Part shown: positions 43,662-52,074 of the stretch, in pieces
How positions within the stretch are numbered: position 1 is the first letter of the stretch
Layout: each line of letters starts with the position of its first letter
Assembly: GCF_014202695.1 (NCBI RefSeq)
Contig: NZ_JACHHH010000001.1
Span: 104,641 to 168,640, forward strand
Direction of reading: 5' to 3'
Length of the DNA: 64,000 nucleotides
Source of the DNA: Oribacterium sinus
Lineage (GTDB): Bacteria > Bacillota > Clostridia > Lachnospirales > Lachnospiraceae
The notes under the pieces: model-generated
What the model was told of the DNA's origin: nothing
Seen by the model: the letters and a program-made list of their open reading frames with translations, nothing else
Database searches by the model: none
Position numbers and translations under genes: made by a program

Positions 43662-44034
43662 GAATATTAAGGAAAAGATTAAGGATTTTTTTTATATCAC
43701 AAAAGAAAAAATCAAGAGTGCCATAGTTAAGGTGAAAAATGCGTTAACGCAATTCTTTCAAAAAGCAATAGACATGATGAAAAAAGTCATTGAGAAAATA
43801 GCTATAAAAGTTAGAGGCGTGGTGCTAGGTGCATCTCATTTCTTTAGAAAAGTTGGTAATAAATATCAAGAGGGAACAAAGAACTATTCTCTTGAAGAGG
43901 AACTTGGAGAGTGGAATGAGACAACTGTCACAAAAGAAATAGAATTAGAGAATGTTCCACCTAAATACAGAACACTTGATGATGAATTTGAGGTGGATGA
44001 TACAAGAGAATTAGATGAGGCGCTTGCTTGCTAA
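43648..44034 (+). CDS. Small basic amphipathic-helix protein (unknown)
   Basis: A 128-residue protein. The first 75 residues are strongly basic with repeated Ile/Phe/Val/Lys amphipathic helices (MGIFRNIKEKIKDFFYITKE and on), which could lie on a membrane or form a helical bundle. The second half turns acidic (SLEEELGEWNETTVTKEIEL ... DDEFEVDDTRELDEAL). I recall similar hypothetical proteins in other Firmicutes but no function. It overlaps the AAA+ gene by 14 bases, so the two are probably made together and may interact. Confidence 0.7.
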   Translation: MGIFRNIKEKIKDFFYITKEKIKSAIVKVKNALTQFFQKAIDMMKKVIEKIAIKVRGVVLGASHFFRKVGNKYQEGTKNYSLEEELGEWNETTVTKEIELENVPPKYRTLDDEFEVDDTRELDEALAC

Positions 44035-44044
44035 GGAGGATTGA

Positions 44045-44407
44045 ATGACAAAAGGGCAGGATAATTCAATATGGACTGAATTATGGGAATCAATAAAATT
44101 TTGTAAAGAATCAAAAAGTGGAAAATATAGTCTAGATACATATTTGGATATTGTTAGTGAATATACTGATAGACAAATAAAATTAGCAGAGGATGAAGGA
44201 TTAATATATCTTGGTGGAGAATGTCAGATTACAAATTTAGGTGAAAAGGCTACATATAATTTTGAGATAACCATGTTTTTTGAAGACTGTAGCGGAGCAA
44301 AGATATTAAAGGAGGCAAAAAGAAAACTACCTAAGGATAGATTTGTGTCTGAAACAAATTCAAAAATTGGAGAAAAAATCAAGTTTGATATACAGAGACC
44401 AAAATAG
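44045..44407 (+). CDS. Unrecognised 120-residue protein
   Basis: A soluble protein with no signal or membrane segment. The first 60 residues are likely helical (WTELWESIKFCKESKSGKYS), the rest looks like a small beta-rich part (IYLGGECQITNLGEKATYNF). The start at 44045 has AAGGAGGATTG directly in front, 10 bases after the previous stop, so it is surely part of the operon. I do not recognise the family. Confidence 0.7.
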   Translation: MTKGQDNSIWTELWESIKFCKESKSGKYSLDTYLDIVSEYTDRQIKLAEDEGLIYLGGECQITNLGEKATYNFEITMFFEDCSGAKILKEAKRKLPKDRFVSETNSKIGEKIKFDIQRPK

Positions 44408-44418
44408 GGGGGAGCACA

Positions 44419-45216
44419 ATGCCATACATCATTATTGGATTGATTATAATAGGAGTTATAGCTTGGTTAGCAGAACAGGTAGGAGGGTTATTACCGTTAA
44501 TATTAATTATTGGACTAATAATTGTATTGTCTGTATGTGGACTATGGACTTATGCATTAGGGTTTGTTGCAATTTGTTTGGTTGGATATGCAATAGTTAG
44601 AGTTCTTGGAAAGGCAGGGAAATATGTAGGAGATCAAGTTGAACGGCATGATAAGGACCAAAAAGAAACTGCTCAAATCAACCACAAAACCCAAACCGAA
44701 AAGTTCATACATACTAATGATGCTTTATTGATGGAGGAACTCTCAAAAAATTGTTATTGGTTAGGATTTATGAGTGATGATATGTGGCTAAAAAAATTGC
44801 CTAATTATGTTAACAAACAATACTCTACTAATTTTAAAACTATAACAAATAATTTCGCGAAGCAGATTGAGCAGCAGCATATTTTACAGAACGATGATTG
44901 GTTTGAACCATTTAAGCTTTATATATTGGATCATCCAGGTGGTTCAACAGTAACAAAAATGTTACATGAAGTTAATTGTCCTCAACTCAAAATGACTCAT
45001 TCTACACCTGATGGTGATTTACTAAATACTTGGTTAGTAAGAGGAACTCAAAAAGCAAATAAAGATGTTCCGGCATTATTTTCATCTACCTTTATTAATG
45101 AAATGAATGAAAGCGTTTTTACGCCAACAGCTTATCTGAAAAAATTATACGGAAGAAATAACGATGAAAATCAAAGTGTAAATCATGTTGCAGAAATTGA
45201 CTATGACGAATTATAG
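44419..45216 (+). CDS. Membrane protein with cytoplasmic domain (unknown)
   Basis: A 265-residue protein. Residues 2-70 are two or three hydrophobic helices (IIIGLIIIGVIAWLAEQVGG, LILIIGLIIVLSVCGLW, ALGFVAICLVGYAIV). A charged helix (about 75-100) follows and then a soluble domain of 165 residues with HILQNDDWFEPFKLYILDHP and a Pro-rich start of the last third. It would anchor the cassette to the membrane. The start follows GGGGGGAGCAC, 11 bases after the previous gene. No family recognised. Confidence 0.75.
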   Translation: MPYIIIGLIIIGVIAWLAEQVGGLLPLILIIGLIIVLSVCGLWTYALGFVAICLVGYAIVRVLGKAGKYVGDQVERHDKDQKETAQINHKTQTEKFIHTNDALLMEELSKNCYWLGFMSDDMWLKKLPNYVNKQYSTNFKTITNNFAKQIEQQHILQNDDWFEPFKLYILDHPGGSTVTKMLHEVNCPQLKMTHSTPDGDLLNTWLVRGTQKANKDVPALFSSTFINEMNESVFTPTAYLKKLYGRNNDENQSVNHVAEIDYDEL

Positions 45217-45227
45217 AGGAGTGAATT

Positions 45228-46517
45228 ATGAATGTTGAAAACTTAATTAAGGAAGAAGCTAGACATTTAAAGAATAGTCGAAGAACAATTGAGATTGCAC
45301 CTGATATAAGTGAAAAACATATAAATACTATTCAAAAAAAGTATGGAGCAACTCTTAGAGAAAGTATTGCTAAACAGATTCTAGTCATGTCATATACAGG
45401 AACAGGATTCTTTTTTTTAACTGGTGATACATTTTATTTTGATAATTTTTTGCAAGGTGGATTACAACAAGTACCTTTTACTGAGATAAAGGCTATAAAG
45501 GCAGAATCTGGTGGAGTATTTTCACCCGATAAAATTTACTTCAAAACCATGAACAAAGAGTATGTTCTTGATGGCTGTATAGATGGCATAAATCTTTCCA
45601 CTATTTCTTCAGTTTTTAATAGAATTATTGAATTTACTCAAAACCAAACTGATGTTGTTTTTACTACTAGTAATCAAGGAGTGCTCTCTTCGCAGTTGCC
45701 AGAAGAAATAAAATTGCTCTATCTACAAATCCTATGCAATTATGTATATTTGAATGATGAAATGATTGATGCAAACGAATATAATGCTATCACCAAAATA
45801 TCAGTAAGAATGGAGATTAATGGTGATACGAGAGCTATTCTGCGTAAATATATGAATGATTTTTCAAATCGAATAAAAACAGGATATTTACTTTCATCAC
45901 TGAAAAAGAATACAGAAAATCAGACTGGATACTGGGATGCTGTAAAATATTGTTTGATGCAGGATGTTTTATATATTCATACAATTCAGACTCCTGGAAG
46001 AAGATGGGAAGAAGACGGATTTATTGGAAGTTTGATGGAGCATTGCTTACTTAATCGTGAGCAGATTACTACTATGGAGAAGGCTGTGCTTTTAAATATA
46101 AGTATGCAATCTAAAGATGCGGATATGGGAAAACTAAAGGACTCGTGGGGAAAATTTATAAAATCTATTAAAGATACTTCTGGCTATGTGCCAACATTAT
46201 ATCTGTTCTGTTCAGGTTCTATTTATGGATTAAAGTCTTATGAGGGATTCTTTGAGAAAGACGAAACAAGTCAGAATGCTATTAATAAAAAACGAGAATT
46301 AATTTTGCAAGAAGTAATTTCAAATAATCAGAAAGCGGTAAATATCTTGATTGGTGATATGAACTATTTAGCCGATAGATTAGAAAAAGCACTTCAGGAA
46401 GGGGATAAAATACAGCAAGAATATAGTGCAATTAAATTACTTTTAAAAAGAATTAAATCTACAAATGGAATTGTAAAACAAGAGGAAGAATGTGTGAAGC
46501 TTATTTCTAACAGCTAA
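45228..46517 (+). CDS. Possible PH-like/TerB-like protein (unknown)
   Basis: A 429-residue soluble protein. Residues about 45-140 look like a bacterial PH-like barrel (SYTGTGFFFLTGDTFYF, QVPFTEIKAIKAESGG, KIYFKTMNKEYVLDG). The next part, ILCNYVYLNDEMIDANEYNA and ITKISVRMEINGDTRAILRK, resembles the acidic helical repeat of TerB (tellurite-resistance/membrane-stress) proteins. The last third is helical with charged ends. Both readings are from pattern only. TerB-type proteins sit at the membrane side of stress and defence complexes, which would fit the membrane protein upstream. Confidence 0.55.
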   Translation: MNVENLIKEEARHLKNSRRTIEIAPDISEKHINTIQKKYGATLRESIAKQILVMSYTGTGFFFLTGDTFYFDNFLQGGLQQVPFTEIKAIKAESGGVFSPDKIYFKTMNKEYVLDGCIDGINLSTISSVFNRIIEFTQNQTDVVFTTSNQGVLSSQLPEEIKLLYLQILCNYVYLNDEMIDANEYNAITKISVRMEINGDTRAILRKYMNDFSNRIKTGYLLSSLKKNTENQTGYWDAVKYCLMQDVLYIHTIQTPGRRWEEDGFIGSLMEHCLLNREQITTMEKAVLLNISMQSKDADMGKLKDSWGKFIKSIKDTSGYVPTLYLFCSGSIYGLKSYEGFFEKDETSQNAINKKRELILQEVISNNQKAVNILIGDMNYLADRLEKALQEGDKIQQEYSAIKLLLKRIKSTNGIVKQEEECVKLISNS

Positions 46518-46539
46518 AGAATGTCGAATAGGGGGGGCC

Positions 46540-48144
46540 GTGAAAAAAAATAAAGTAGCAAAATTAAATGAAAAAGTACTATTTGAGTTCGGTCAGGCAG
46601 AGAAAGTTCAGCAATCACAAATATTTGATATACAAGCAGAAGCTCAAGAAATAAAGGATGGATTAGATACTCTCGAGAAAATGCAAGCAGATATTTATGC
46701 TGAAGGAAAAGACCTTATTTCAGAATTAGAGGAACTATTAACTATAGTTGAAAGCCAAGAATTATCTAATGATACAAAAAAATCAATAGATGAATATTTT
46801 GATGATTATTTAGAGAGTGTACAAAATTTAACTTCTTCTACAACTTATGATATTAGAAGAACAAAGGAAGTAGTTACTAATAATAATTGGGAAGACTATT
46901 TTGATAGGGTTTCACAATATACTAAAGAAATAGGTGTAGATGATAATGAAGATCCATTTTTATCTCTTCTTGGAGAACAAGAGTATAGGAAGCTTGAAGA
47001 AGAAGTTGACACTGAGTTTGCCAAACAAACGAGCATAGTAAATAAAACAGATTTGAAATTTCTTGCAATAGCAATTGCATTAGAAGTCGCAAAAGGGTTA
47101 TTGTTCCCAGTTGTAGCTGAGAAAATGGGATATGGAGATAGTTTTAATCCTGATAATAGACTGGATCATAATGATAAATCTATAGAAAAAGCACATAAAG
47201 AGGCAAACGATGCATATAGAGATAAAAAATTAGAAAAAAACTCTACTGGAAAATGGATGGAGTTGTTATATCAGACAGTTCCGTACGATATTACTGCTGG
47301 AACGGGGAATATTCCAGAAATTAATTTGCATGGCGGGGCTCATCGATTATATACGCTGGGACATGATCCTATATTGGGATGGGTATTTGGTACAGCAAAT
47401 ATCTTAACTGATGTGATTACAATATCTCCAGGAGCAGTGGTTCAGAGTGATAACAAATGGGCGGAGCTCGTTAAATTAGCTGGAATAAGGTCATATAAAG
47501 TTCAAAGAAAACCTAAAATGATGATTTTACCAGAAAGAGTTTCTACGTTTAAAATGTTTAAAGACAGTTATGATATAGCTAGGGAACATCCAATGAATCT
47601 GCCGGCAGCTGTTTTTACAGAGGGGCAGCATCTTAAATCGGACATAAATACGAAGATGGGATTACCTGTTCCGATTCTAGAGACTTTTTCACCAGATTTT
47701 GCTAGTAAACTTTATACAAATCATTATGATGCATTGTGTTTTGCTCGAGATATGAAAATAGTAGGAAAGTCAGCAATTGTATCGATAGTAATGGACATGC
47801 TTATAAGTTTAGTTCATGGATTATATTATAATCCTCAGAAAGATGGCACAAGAGATTTATATGAAGTAAGAACAAGAAAAATATTACTCATAGCCAATAC
47901 TATAGGAACAAGTAGTAATTTGATTTTTTCATACTGTACGCAAAATGCTAAATCGTTGGACATTGGTGGATTACTAGTTACTTTGTCTCATTTGTTTTTA
48001 GATACAAGATTTTTATTAAATGTAAAAAAAGAATTTGTAGAAAGCAGAATTTATGAGAAAATTGAAAAAGAGATTAAAGAACTAGATAAAATTGAAGCTG
48101 AATTACTTAAGTATGGTGAGAAGCATAGGGATTTATATAAGTAA
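46540..48144 (+). CDS. Unrecognised 534-residue effector-size protein
   Basis: The largest cassette gene; start GTG 46540 behind GGGGGGG. Residues 1-80 are an acidic coiled coil (QAEAQEIKDGLDTLEKMQAD). The central part has a hydrophobic stretch (LKFLAIAIALEVAKGLLFPV), then conserved-looking HGGAHRLYTLGHDPILGWVF and DIAREHPMNLPAAVFTEGQH with several His that could bind metal or form an active site. Near the C-terminus come two more hydrophobic helices (ILLIANTIGTSSNLIF, IGGLLVTLSHLFLDT) and a coiled-coil end. I know no named family for it. By size and position it may be the working part of the system. Confidence 0.6.
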   Translation: MKKNKVAKLNEKVLFEFGQAEKVQQSQIFDIQAEAQEIKDGLDTLEKMQADIYAEGKDLISELEELLTIVESQELSNDTKKSIDEYFDDYLESVQNLTSSTTYDIRRTKEVVTNNNWEDYFDRVSQYTKEIGVDDNEDPFLSLLGEQEYRKLEEEVDTEFAKQTSIVNKTDLKFLAIAIALEVAKGLLFPVVAEKMGYGDSFNPDNRLDHNDKSIEKAHKEANDAYRDKKLEKNSTGKWMELLYQTVPYDITAGTGNIPEINLHGGAHRLYTLGHDPILGWVFGTANILTDVITISPGAVVQSDNKWAELVKLAGIRSYKVQRKPKMMILPERVSTFKMFKDSYDIAREHPMNLPAAVFTEGQHLKSDINTKMGLPVPILETFSPDFASKLYTNHYDALCFARDMKIVGKSAIVSIVMDMLISLVHGLYYNPQKDGTRDLYEVRTRKILLIANTIGTSSNLIFSYCTQNAKSLDIGGLLVTLSHLFLDTRFLLNVKKEFVESRIYEKIEKEIKELDKIEAELLKYGEKHRDLYK

Positions 48145-48227
48145 TTAAAGAAATGTAGATACTTAGAGTAAGATTAACTACAATTCCTAATAAGAATGGA
48201 CAGTATATATATTAGTTATATTACAAA

Positions 48228-48275
48228 AGAAGATTTTTGTCAGTTATATCGAACAAAAATCTTCTTTTTGTTTTA
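48228..48275 (+). terminator. Terminator of the AT-rich cassette
   Basis: AGAAGATTTTTGT (48228-48240) and ACAAAAATCTTCT (48253-48265) form a perfect 13-bp stem with a 12-base loop, followed by TTTTGTTTT. It closes the six-gene operon. Confidence 0.88.
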
Positions 48276-48329
48276 AATATCAAGTATAATAGTCTCGTGT
48301 TTTCTGCAAAGCCAAGAGGAGGCCCCAAA

Positions 48330-49541
48330 ATGATTCAACGTGAGAGATATATCAATAAGATTAAACCGTTTATCGGAAAGGATGTCATTAAAGTTCTTAC
48401 CGGAATTCGTCGGTCGGGAAAGTCTTTTATGCTCCGACTTATTCAAGCGGAAATTCTAAGACAAGGCGTTACAGAGTCACAGTTTATCAGCTTCAATTTT
48501 GAGTCCATGGAAAATGCTGATTTCTGCACAGCGAGTTCCTTGTACCAAGAACTGAAAAAAAGGATTTCATCAATTCAGGGAAAGGTGTATTTATTTTTTG
48601 ATGAAATTCAAGAAGTGGAGCAATGGGAAAAATGCATTAATTCTGTCCGTGTAGATTTTGATTGCGATATCTATATCACCGGCTCCAATGCAAAGCTTCT
48701 TTCCGGAGAGCTGGCAACATATCTTGGTGGACGTTATGTAGAATTTGTGGTTTTCCCCTTTTCCTTCGAAGAATATCTGGAATCTATAAAACAGGAAAAT
48801 GAAGAGTTTTCCGTTACAGAAGAATTCAAGAATTATCTGGAAATAGGAGGGATGCCTTTTCTAGTGAATCTTCGCTATGATAAAGATGCTTCTATGCAAT
48901 ATCTTAGAGATATCTTTAATTCAGTGCTCTTAAAGGATGTGGTTCAGCGGAATAACATTCGAGATGTGGAATTGTTGGAAAGGATGATTCTCTATCTTTT
49001 AGACAATGTAGGACATAGCTTCAGTGCAAAAAGTATATCCAATTATTTAAAGCAGGAAAATCGGAAGGTTTCTACTGAAACTATTTTGAATTATATAAAA
49101 GCATGCTGTGATGCCTACCTTTTTATAAAACTTAGGCGGGAAGATATTCAGGGAAAGAAAATACTTAGTGCAAATGAAAAGTATTATTCGGTAGATCATG
49201 GACTTCGGGAATCTATTTTAGGAACGAACACGAGAAATATCGACCAAGTTCTTGAAAATATTGTCTGTATGGAATTGCTTAGACGAGGCTATACAGTTAC
49301 AATTGGAAAAAATGGGGAGAAGGAAATTGATTTTATAGCATCAAAAAATAAAGACAAATTGTATATTCAAGTGGCTTATCTTCTTGCGGGTTCTGAGACT
49401 ATTGAACGAGAATTTGGCATCTACGATTCGGTTCGGGATCATTATCCTAAGTATGTCCTTTCTTTGGATGAATTTGATATGAGCCGTAATGGCATAAAAC
49501 ATTTGAATATACGAGATTTTCTTCTCAGTAAAGAATTTTGA
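48330..49541 (+). CDS. AAA_14/DUF4143-family ATPase
   Basis: A 403-residue ATPase of the same kind as that at 17355. Walker A GIRRSGKS (25-32), Walker B YLFFDEIQEVEQ, TGSNAKLLSGELATYLGGRY, then the DUF4143 part with YYSVDHGLRESILG and EIDFIASKNKDKLYIQVAYL. I start at ATG 48330, with GAGGAGG before it; the open frame begins earlier but inside the terminator. A -10 box TATAAT at 48285-48290 with a weak -35 suggests its own promoter. Codon use is closer to the chromosome than to the cassette before it. Confidence 0.88.
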   Translation: MIQRERYINKIKPFIGKDVIKVLTGIRRSGKSFMLRLIQAEILRQGVTESQFISFNFESMENADFCTASSLYQELKKRISSIQGKVYLFFDEIQEVEQWEKCINSVRVDFDCDIYITGSNAKLLSGELATYLGGRYVEFVVFPFSFEEYLESIKQENEEFSVTEEFKNYLEIGGMPFLVNLRYDKDASMQYLRDIFNSVLLKDVVQRNNIRDVELLERMILYLLDNVGHSFSAKSISNYLKQENRKVSTETILNYIKACCDAYLFIKLRREDIQGKKILSANEKYYSVDHGLRESILGTNTRNIDQVLENIVCMELLRRGYTVTIGKNGEKEIDFIASKNKDKLYIQVAYLLAGSETIEREFGIYDSVRDHYPKYVLSLDEFDMSRNGIKHLNIRDFLLSKEF

Positions 49542-49604
49542 CGGGAAGGCAAGATGAAGAATGCTTGATTTATAAATATATTTTCAAAAGAAAAGAGGGG
49601 AAGT

Positions 49605-49807
49605 ATGGAATACAAGGATAAATATTCTGCACAGAATAGATGGCAAAAAAAGTAGGTCTTAAGGCGTATACCTTTAGAACATATGACACAATAATAGCAG
49701 CTTTTCGAGAAGCCTGCGAAAGTAATGGCGTATCGCAAGCAAGCGTTCTTTCTGCTTATATGGTTGAGTATGCAAAGGCAGCAGGCATGGAAAAGAAAGA
49801 GGATTAA
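49605..49807 (+). pseudogene. Ribbon-helix-helix-like small protein, frameshifted in an A-run
   Basis: The frame from ATG 49605 (after AGAGGGGAAGT) reads MEYKDKYSAQNRWQKK and stops. The other frame, from within the run of seven A at 49645-49651, reads KVGLKAYTFRTYDTIIAAFR to a stop at 49807. With one more A the two would join into a 67-residue protein that looks like an Arc/CopG-type regulator. Either the gene is broken or slippage in the A-run joins the frames; a start at ATG 49640 could also make a 55-residue form. Confidence 0.6.
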
Positions 49808-49824
49808 ATATTTTTAAACACTAT

Positions 49825-49860
49825 AAAAGCTAGGGTATACCGCCCTAGCTTTTTCTTTTT
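49825..49860 (+). terminator. Terminator after the small regulator
   Basis: AAGCTAGGG and CCCTAGCTT pair around TATACCG; TTTTTCTTTTT follows. Between here and 50136 I see no gene or other clear site. Confidence 0.85.
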
Positions 49861-50136
49861 GGCTTTCATGCTGTGCATGGCTTCCTTGCTATGCTACCGC
49901 TCCGTCTCCGCCCTCTAAAATACGTTTTTTCTCTTACGCTTTAAAAATGATAATCTATGCCGCTCTGCTTTAGAATTGCGTTTGCTGTGTGCCTGGATTT
50001 TATTTTTCCGTCAACCGTGAAATTGTTGTTATTTATAGGACTATGCCAAATATCATGGTCGCCCTTACCGTGGCGAACAAGGAAACATCCGTTTTCGGCT
50101 AATAATTTTCTTACTCTCTCTTTTCATACTCAGCCA

Positions 50137-50355
50137 TTACGCACAAACTTCTTCCACTCTTTCAGTCAAAAAGACAATTTTTGCGTGCTCTAATGGCTGA
50201 TTATTTAATTTTAATAGGTCTGGGACAGTCATGCGTACCCTCTCAATGAGTACATCAAGCGACCCGCTTTCGAGGACAAGTCCTTTTATATCGTCGCTAG
50301 TAGCTACCCATACACTTGCATCAGGATCCCATAATAAATTCACTGTATAATTCAT
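50137..50355 (-). CDS. DUF1902/HicB-like small protein
   Basis: A 72-residue protein. MNYTVNLLWDPDASVWVATS and DIKGLVLESGSLDVLIERVR are typical of DUF1902, a HicB-antitoxin-like beta-alpha-beta fold. I start at ATG 50355, with AAAGGGAG before it; a frame 26 codons longer is overlapped by the broken gene upstream. It is too short to carry a HicB DNA-binding part. No HicA toxin is next to it. Confidence 0.72.
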   Translation of the reverse strand: MNYTVNLLWDPDASVWVATSDDIKGLVLESGSLDVLIERVRMTVPDLLKLNNQPLEHAKIVFLTERVEEVCA

Positions 50356-50497
50356 TTTTCTCCCTTTTATCTTTAATAATCCCTTTCTTTTTAAGTTCTT
50401 CGACTTCCTCTTTTGAAAGGATTCGTACGCCAATTTTCTCTTCTTTCTAGGATTTATAATTCTCCCGGAGAAGTTCTTTATATTCCCGATTTGTCAT
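50321..50497 (-). pseudogene. Short gene upstream of the DUF1902 gene, with an amber stop
   Basis: From ATG 50497, behind GAGGTGTTAA, the frame reads MTNREYKELLRENYKS, a TAG, then KEEKIGVRILSKEEVEELKK and on to a TGA at 50321-50323. The second half overlaps the start of the DUF1902 gene. It may have been a partner of that gene. Family unknown. Confidence 0.4.
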
Positions 50498-50842
50498 TTA
50501 ACACCTCTAAACAGATTATTCCGGCTTATTAATTGTTTGCCATATATGCTTTAGACAGTCTTAGTCTGATAGTACTTTTAAAGAGTAGACTTGTCAATTA
50601 TGTTCTATTAGGAGGATGGAAGAAGGAACAATATGTACTTTGTAGTCGCTACTGAGTTTAGCTTGCTTAGCTAGGTGCAGGGGAGTACAATTAAAAACAA
50701 TCTAAGAAATTTCAAAAGATAACTATGAGGGGGTATAAACCATAATCTAGTCAGTTTTAACGGACTCTATCCTGCGTAAAATACATTTTAGAGTAAGCGA
50801 AGCATAAATCCCATTGCTGAAATAGAAAGGATGGTATTTGCC
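50498..50842. other. Non-coding gap before the HIRAN gene
   Basis: No gene seen. Near 50765-50800, ACTCTATCCTGCGTAAAA and TTTTAGAGTAAGCGAAGC recall parts of the repeat element at 55593-55742 (CCTATCCTGCGTAA, GGCGAAG), so a fragment of that element may lie here. Confidence 0.35.
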
Positions 50843-51163
50843 ATGGAAGAGATGTATTTTACAATTACGGGATGCAATCATTATTTTGGTACGGAGTTTT
50901 TGAAGGAGGGCATGAAGCTAAAGCTGGAAAAGGAACCGGACAATAAATTCGATTCCGAGGCCATTTTGGTGAAGCTGAAGGGCCTAGGGAAGATTGGCTA
51001 TGTGGCAAACAGCCCTTATACAGTGAAGGGAGAGTCCATGAGTGCCGGAAGACTGTATGATAAGATTGGAGATAAGGCGAAAGCCAGAGTTGTCTTTTTG
51101 CTTAGGGACGGAGCCCTTTGCAAAGTTACAGATTGCGGACTGGAGGAAAAGTTAGCATTATAG
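50843..51163 (+). CDS. HIRAN-domain protein
   Basis: A 106-residue protein that is nearly all HIRAN domain: FTITGCNHYFGTEFLKEGM, LEKEPDNKFDSEAILVKLKG, GKIGYVANSPYTV and MSAGRLYDKI. HIRAN domains bind the 3' end of single-stranded DNA in helicases such as HLTF; stand-alone bacterial forms are of unknown role but are found near DNA-repair and defence genes. I prefer ATG 50843 to ATG 50831, which would sit directly on the AGAAAGG site. It is followed after 10 bases by the hydrolase gene, and the four genes to 54352 look like one operon. Confidence 0.85.
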   Translation: MEEMYFTITGCNHYFGTEFLKEGMKLKLEKEPDNKFDSEAILVKLKGLGKIGYVANSPYTVKGESMSAGRLYDKIGDKAKARVVFLLRDGALCKVTDCGLEEKLAL

Positions 51164-51173
51164 GAGGTTTCCT

Positions 51174-52049
51174 ATGTCAAAATTTGCTTCTAAATTTCAG
51201 AAGGTATTGATGTCATTTTCCTATCGGGGAAAGGAAATTTTCAAGCCCTTAAACACCGGGCGTATTGATGAAAGAGTAAGTGTTGTAAGGGAGTGGGTGG
51301 CAAATGTCTTTTTCTATACGAAAAATGGCAAGACTGTCATGATTGATGCGGGCTATAACTATGAGCGTCTGGCGGAGAAGATGAAGTGGTTAGACATAGA
51401 GCCGGCTTCCATTCAGCATATCCTTCTTACCCATTTGGACACGGATCATGTGGGGGCGGTGGAAAGGGATAGCGGGGGCCTTTTTCAAAATGCCAAGATC
51501 TACCTTGGAGAGATAGAGAATAAATATTTGACCGGAGAGGCTCGAAGAAGAGTCCTCTTTGGGCATTATAAGATTCCCATGGTGAAGACGGACAATGAGA
51601 AAAGACTCCTGAAAGATGGAGAAGTTTTCTATATCGAAGACATCAAAGTGGAAGCTATCCTGGTGCCGGGGCATACCTTCGGGCATCTGGTGTATCTAAT
51701 TGATGATGCCTATCTTTTCACAGGAGATACCATCTGGTTTGGACCGGATGGGGGCTATAGCTTCTTAAATTCTTTGGCAGAGGATAATGAACTGGCAAAA
51801 AGCTCCCTTGTGAAGCTGGAAAAGATCTTGAAGGAGAGAGGAATTTCTCCGAAAATTATTAGCGGACATACCGGCTGGACAGATGATTTGGAATTTGCGT
51901 TTCGGCATAAGGATCAGATTTGTAACTCCTTAAAGAAGCAAAAGCCCCATGACCCCATGGCACCCTATGATGCCTATGATGAACGGGAGGATACCGAGGA
52001 AAAAGCAAGGGGAGAGTGGCTTCCAAAGGCCAGAGAAATAATGGAATAG
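51174..52049 (+). CDS. Metallo-beta-lactamase-fold hydrolase
   Basis: A 291-residue MBL-fold enzyme of the lactonase-like group. The metal motif is THLDTDHVG, that is H-x-D-x-D-H, with Asp in place of the usual middle His; VPGHTFGH and LFTGDTIWFG give the remaining His and bridging Asp, and ISGHTGW the last His. The start follows GGAGGTTTCCT. Members cleave lactones, phosphodiesters or nucleotides. Next to a CARF nuclease, a role in breaking down a cyclic nucleotide or another signal is conceivable, but nothing in the sequence proves it. Confidence 0.88.
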   Translation: MSKFASKFQKVLMSFSYRGKEIFKPLNTGRIDERVSVVREWVANVFFYTKNGKTVMIDAGYNYERLAEKMKWLDIEPASIQHILLTHLDTDHVGAVERDSGGLFQNAKIYLGEIENKYLTGEARRRVLFGHYKIPMVKTDNEKRLLKDGEVFYIEDIKVEAILVPGHTFGHLVYLIDDAYLFTGDTIWFGPDGGYSFLNSLAEDNELAKSSLVKLEKILKERGISPKIISGHTGWTDDLEFAFRHKDQICNSLKKQKPHDPMAPYDAYDEREDTEEKARGEWLPKAREIME

Positions 52050-52074
52050 AAATATAAGCATAAGGAGCGACAGC

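Noticed and set aside
49957..50193. A 78-codon plus-strand frame rich in Phe and Pro
   Set aside because: No ribosome binding site, unusual composition and overlap with the end of the DUF1902 gene on the other strand.
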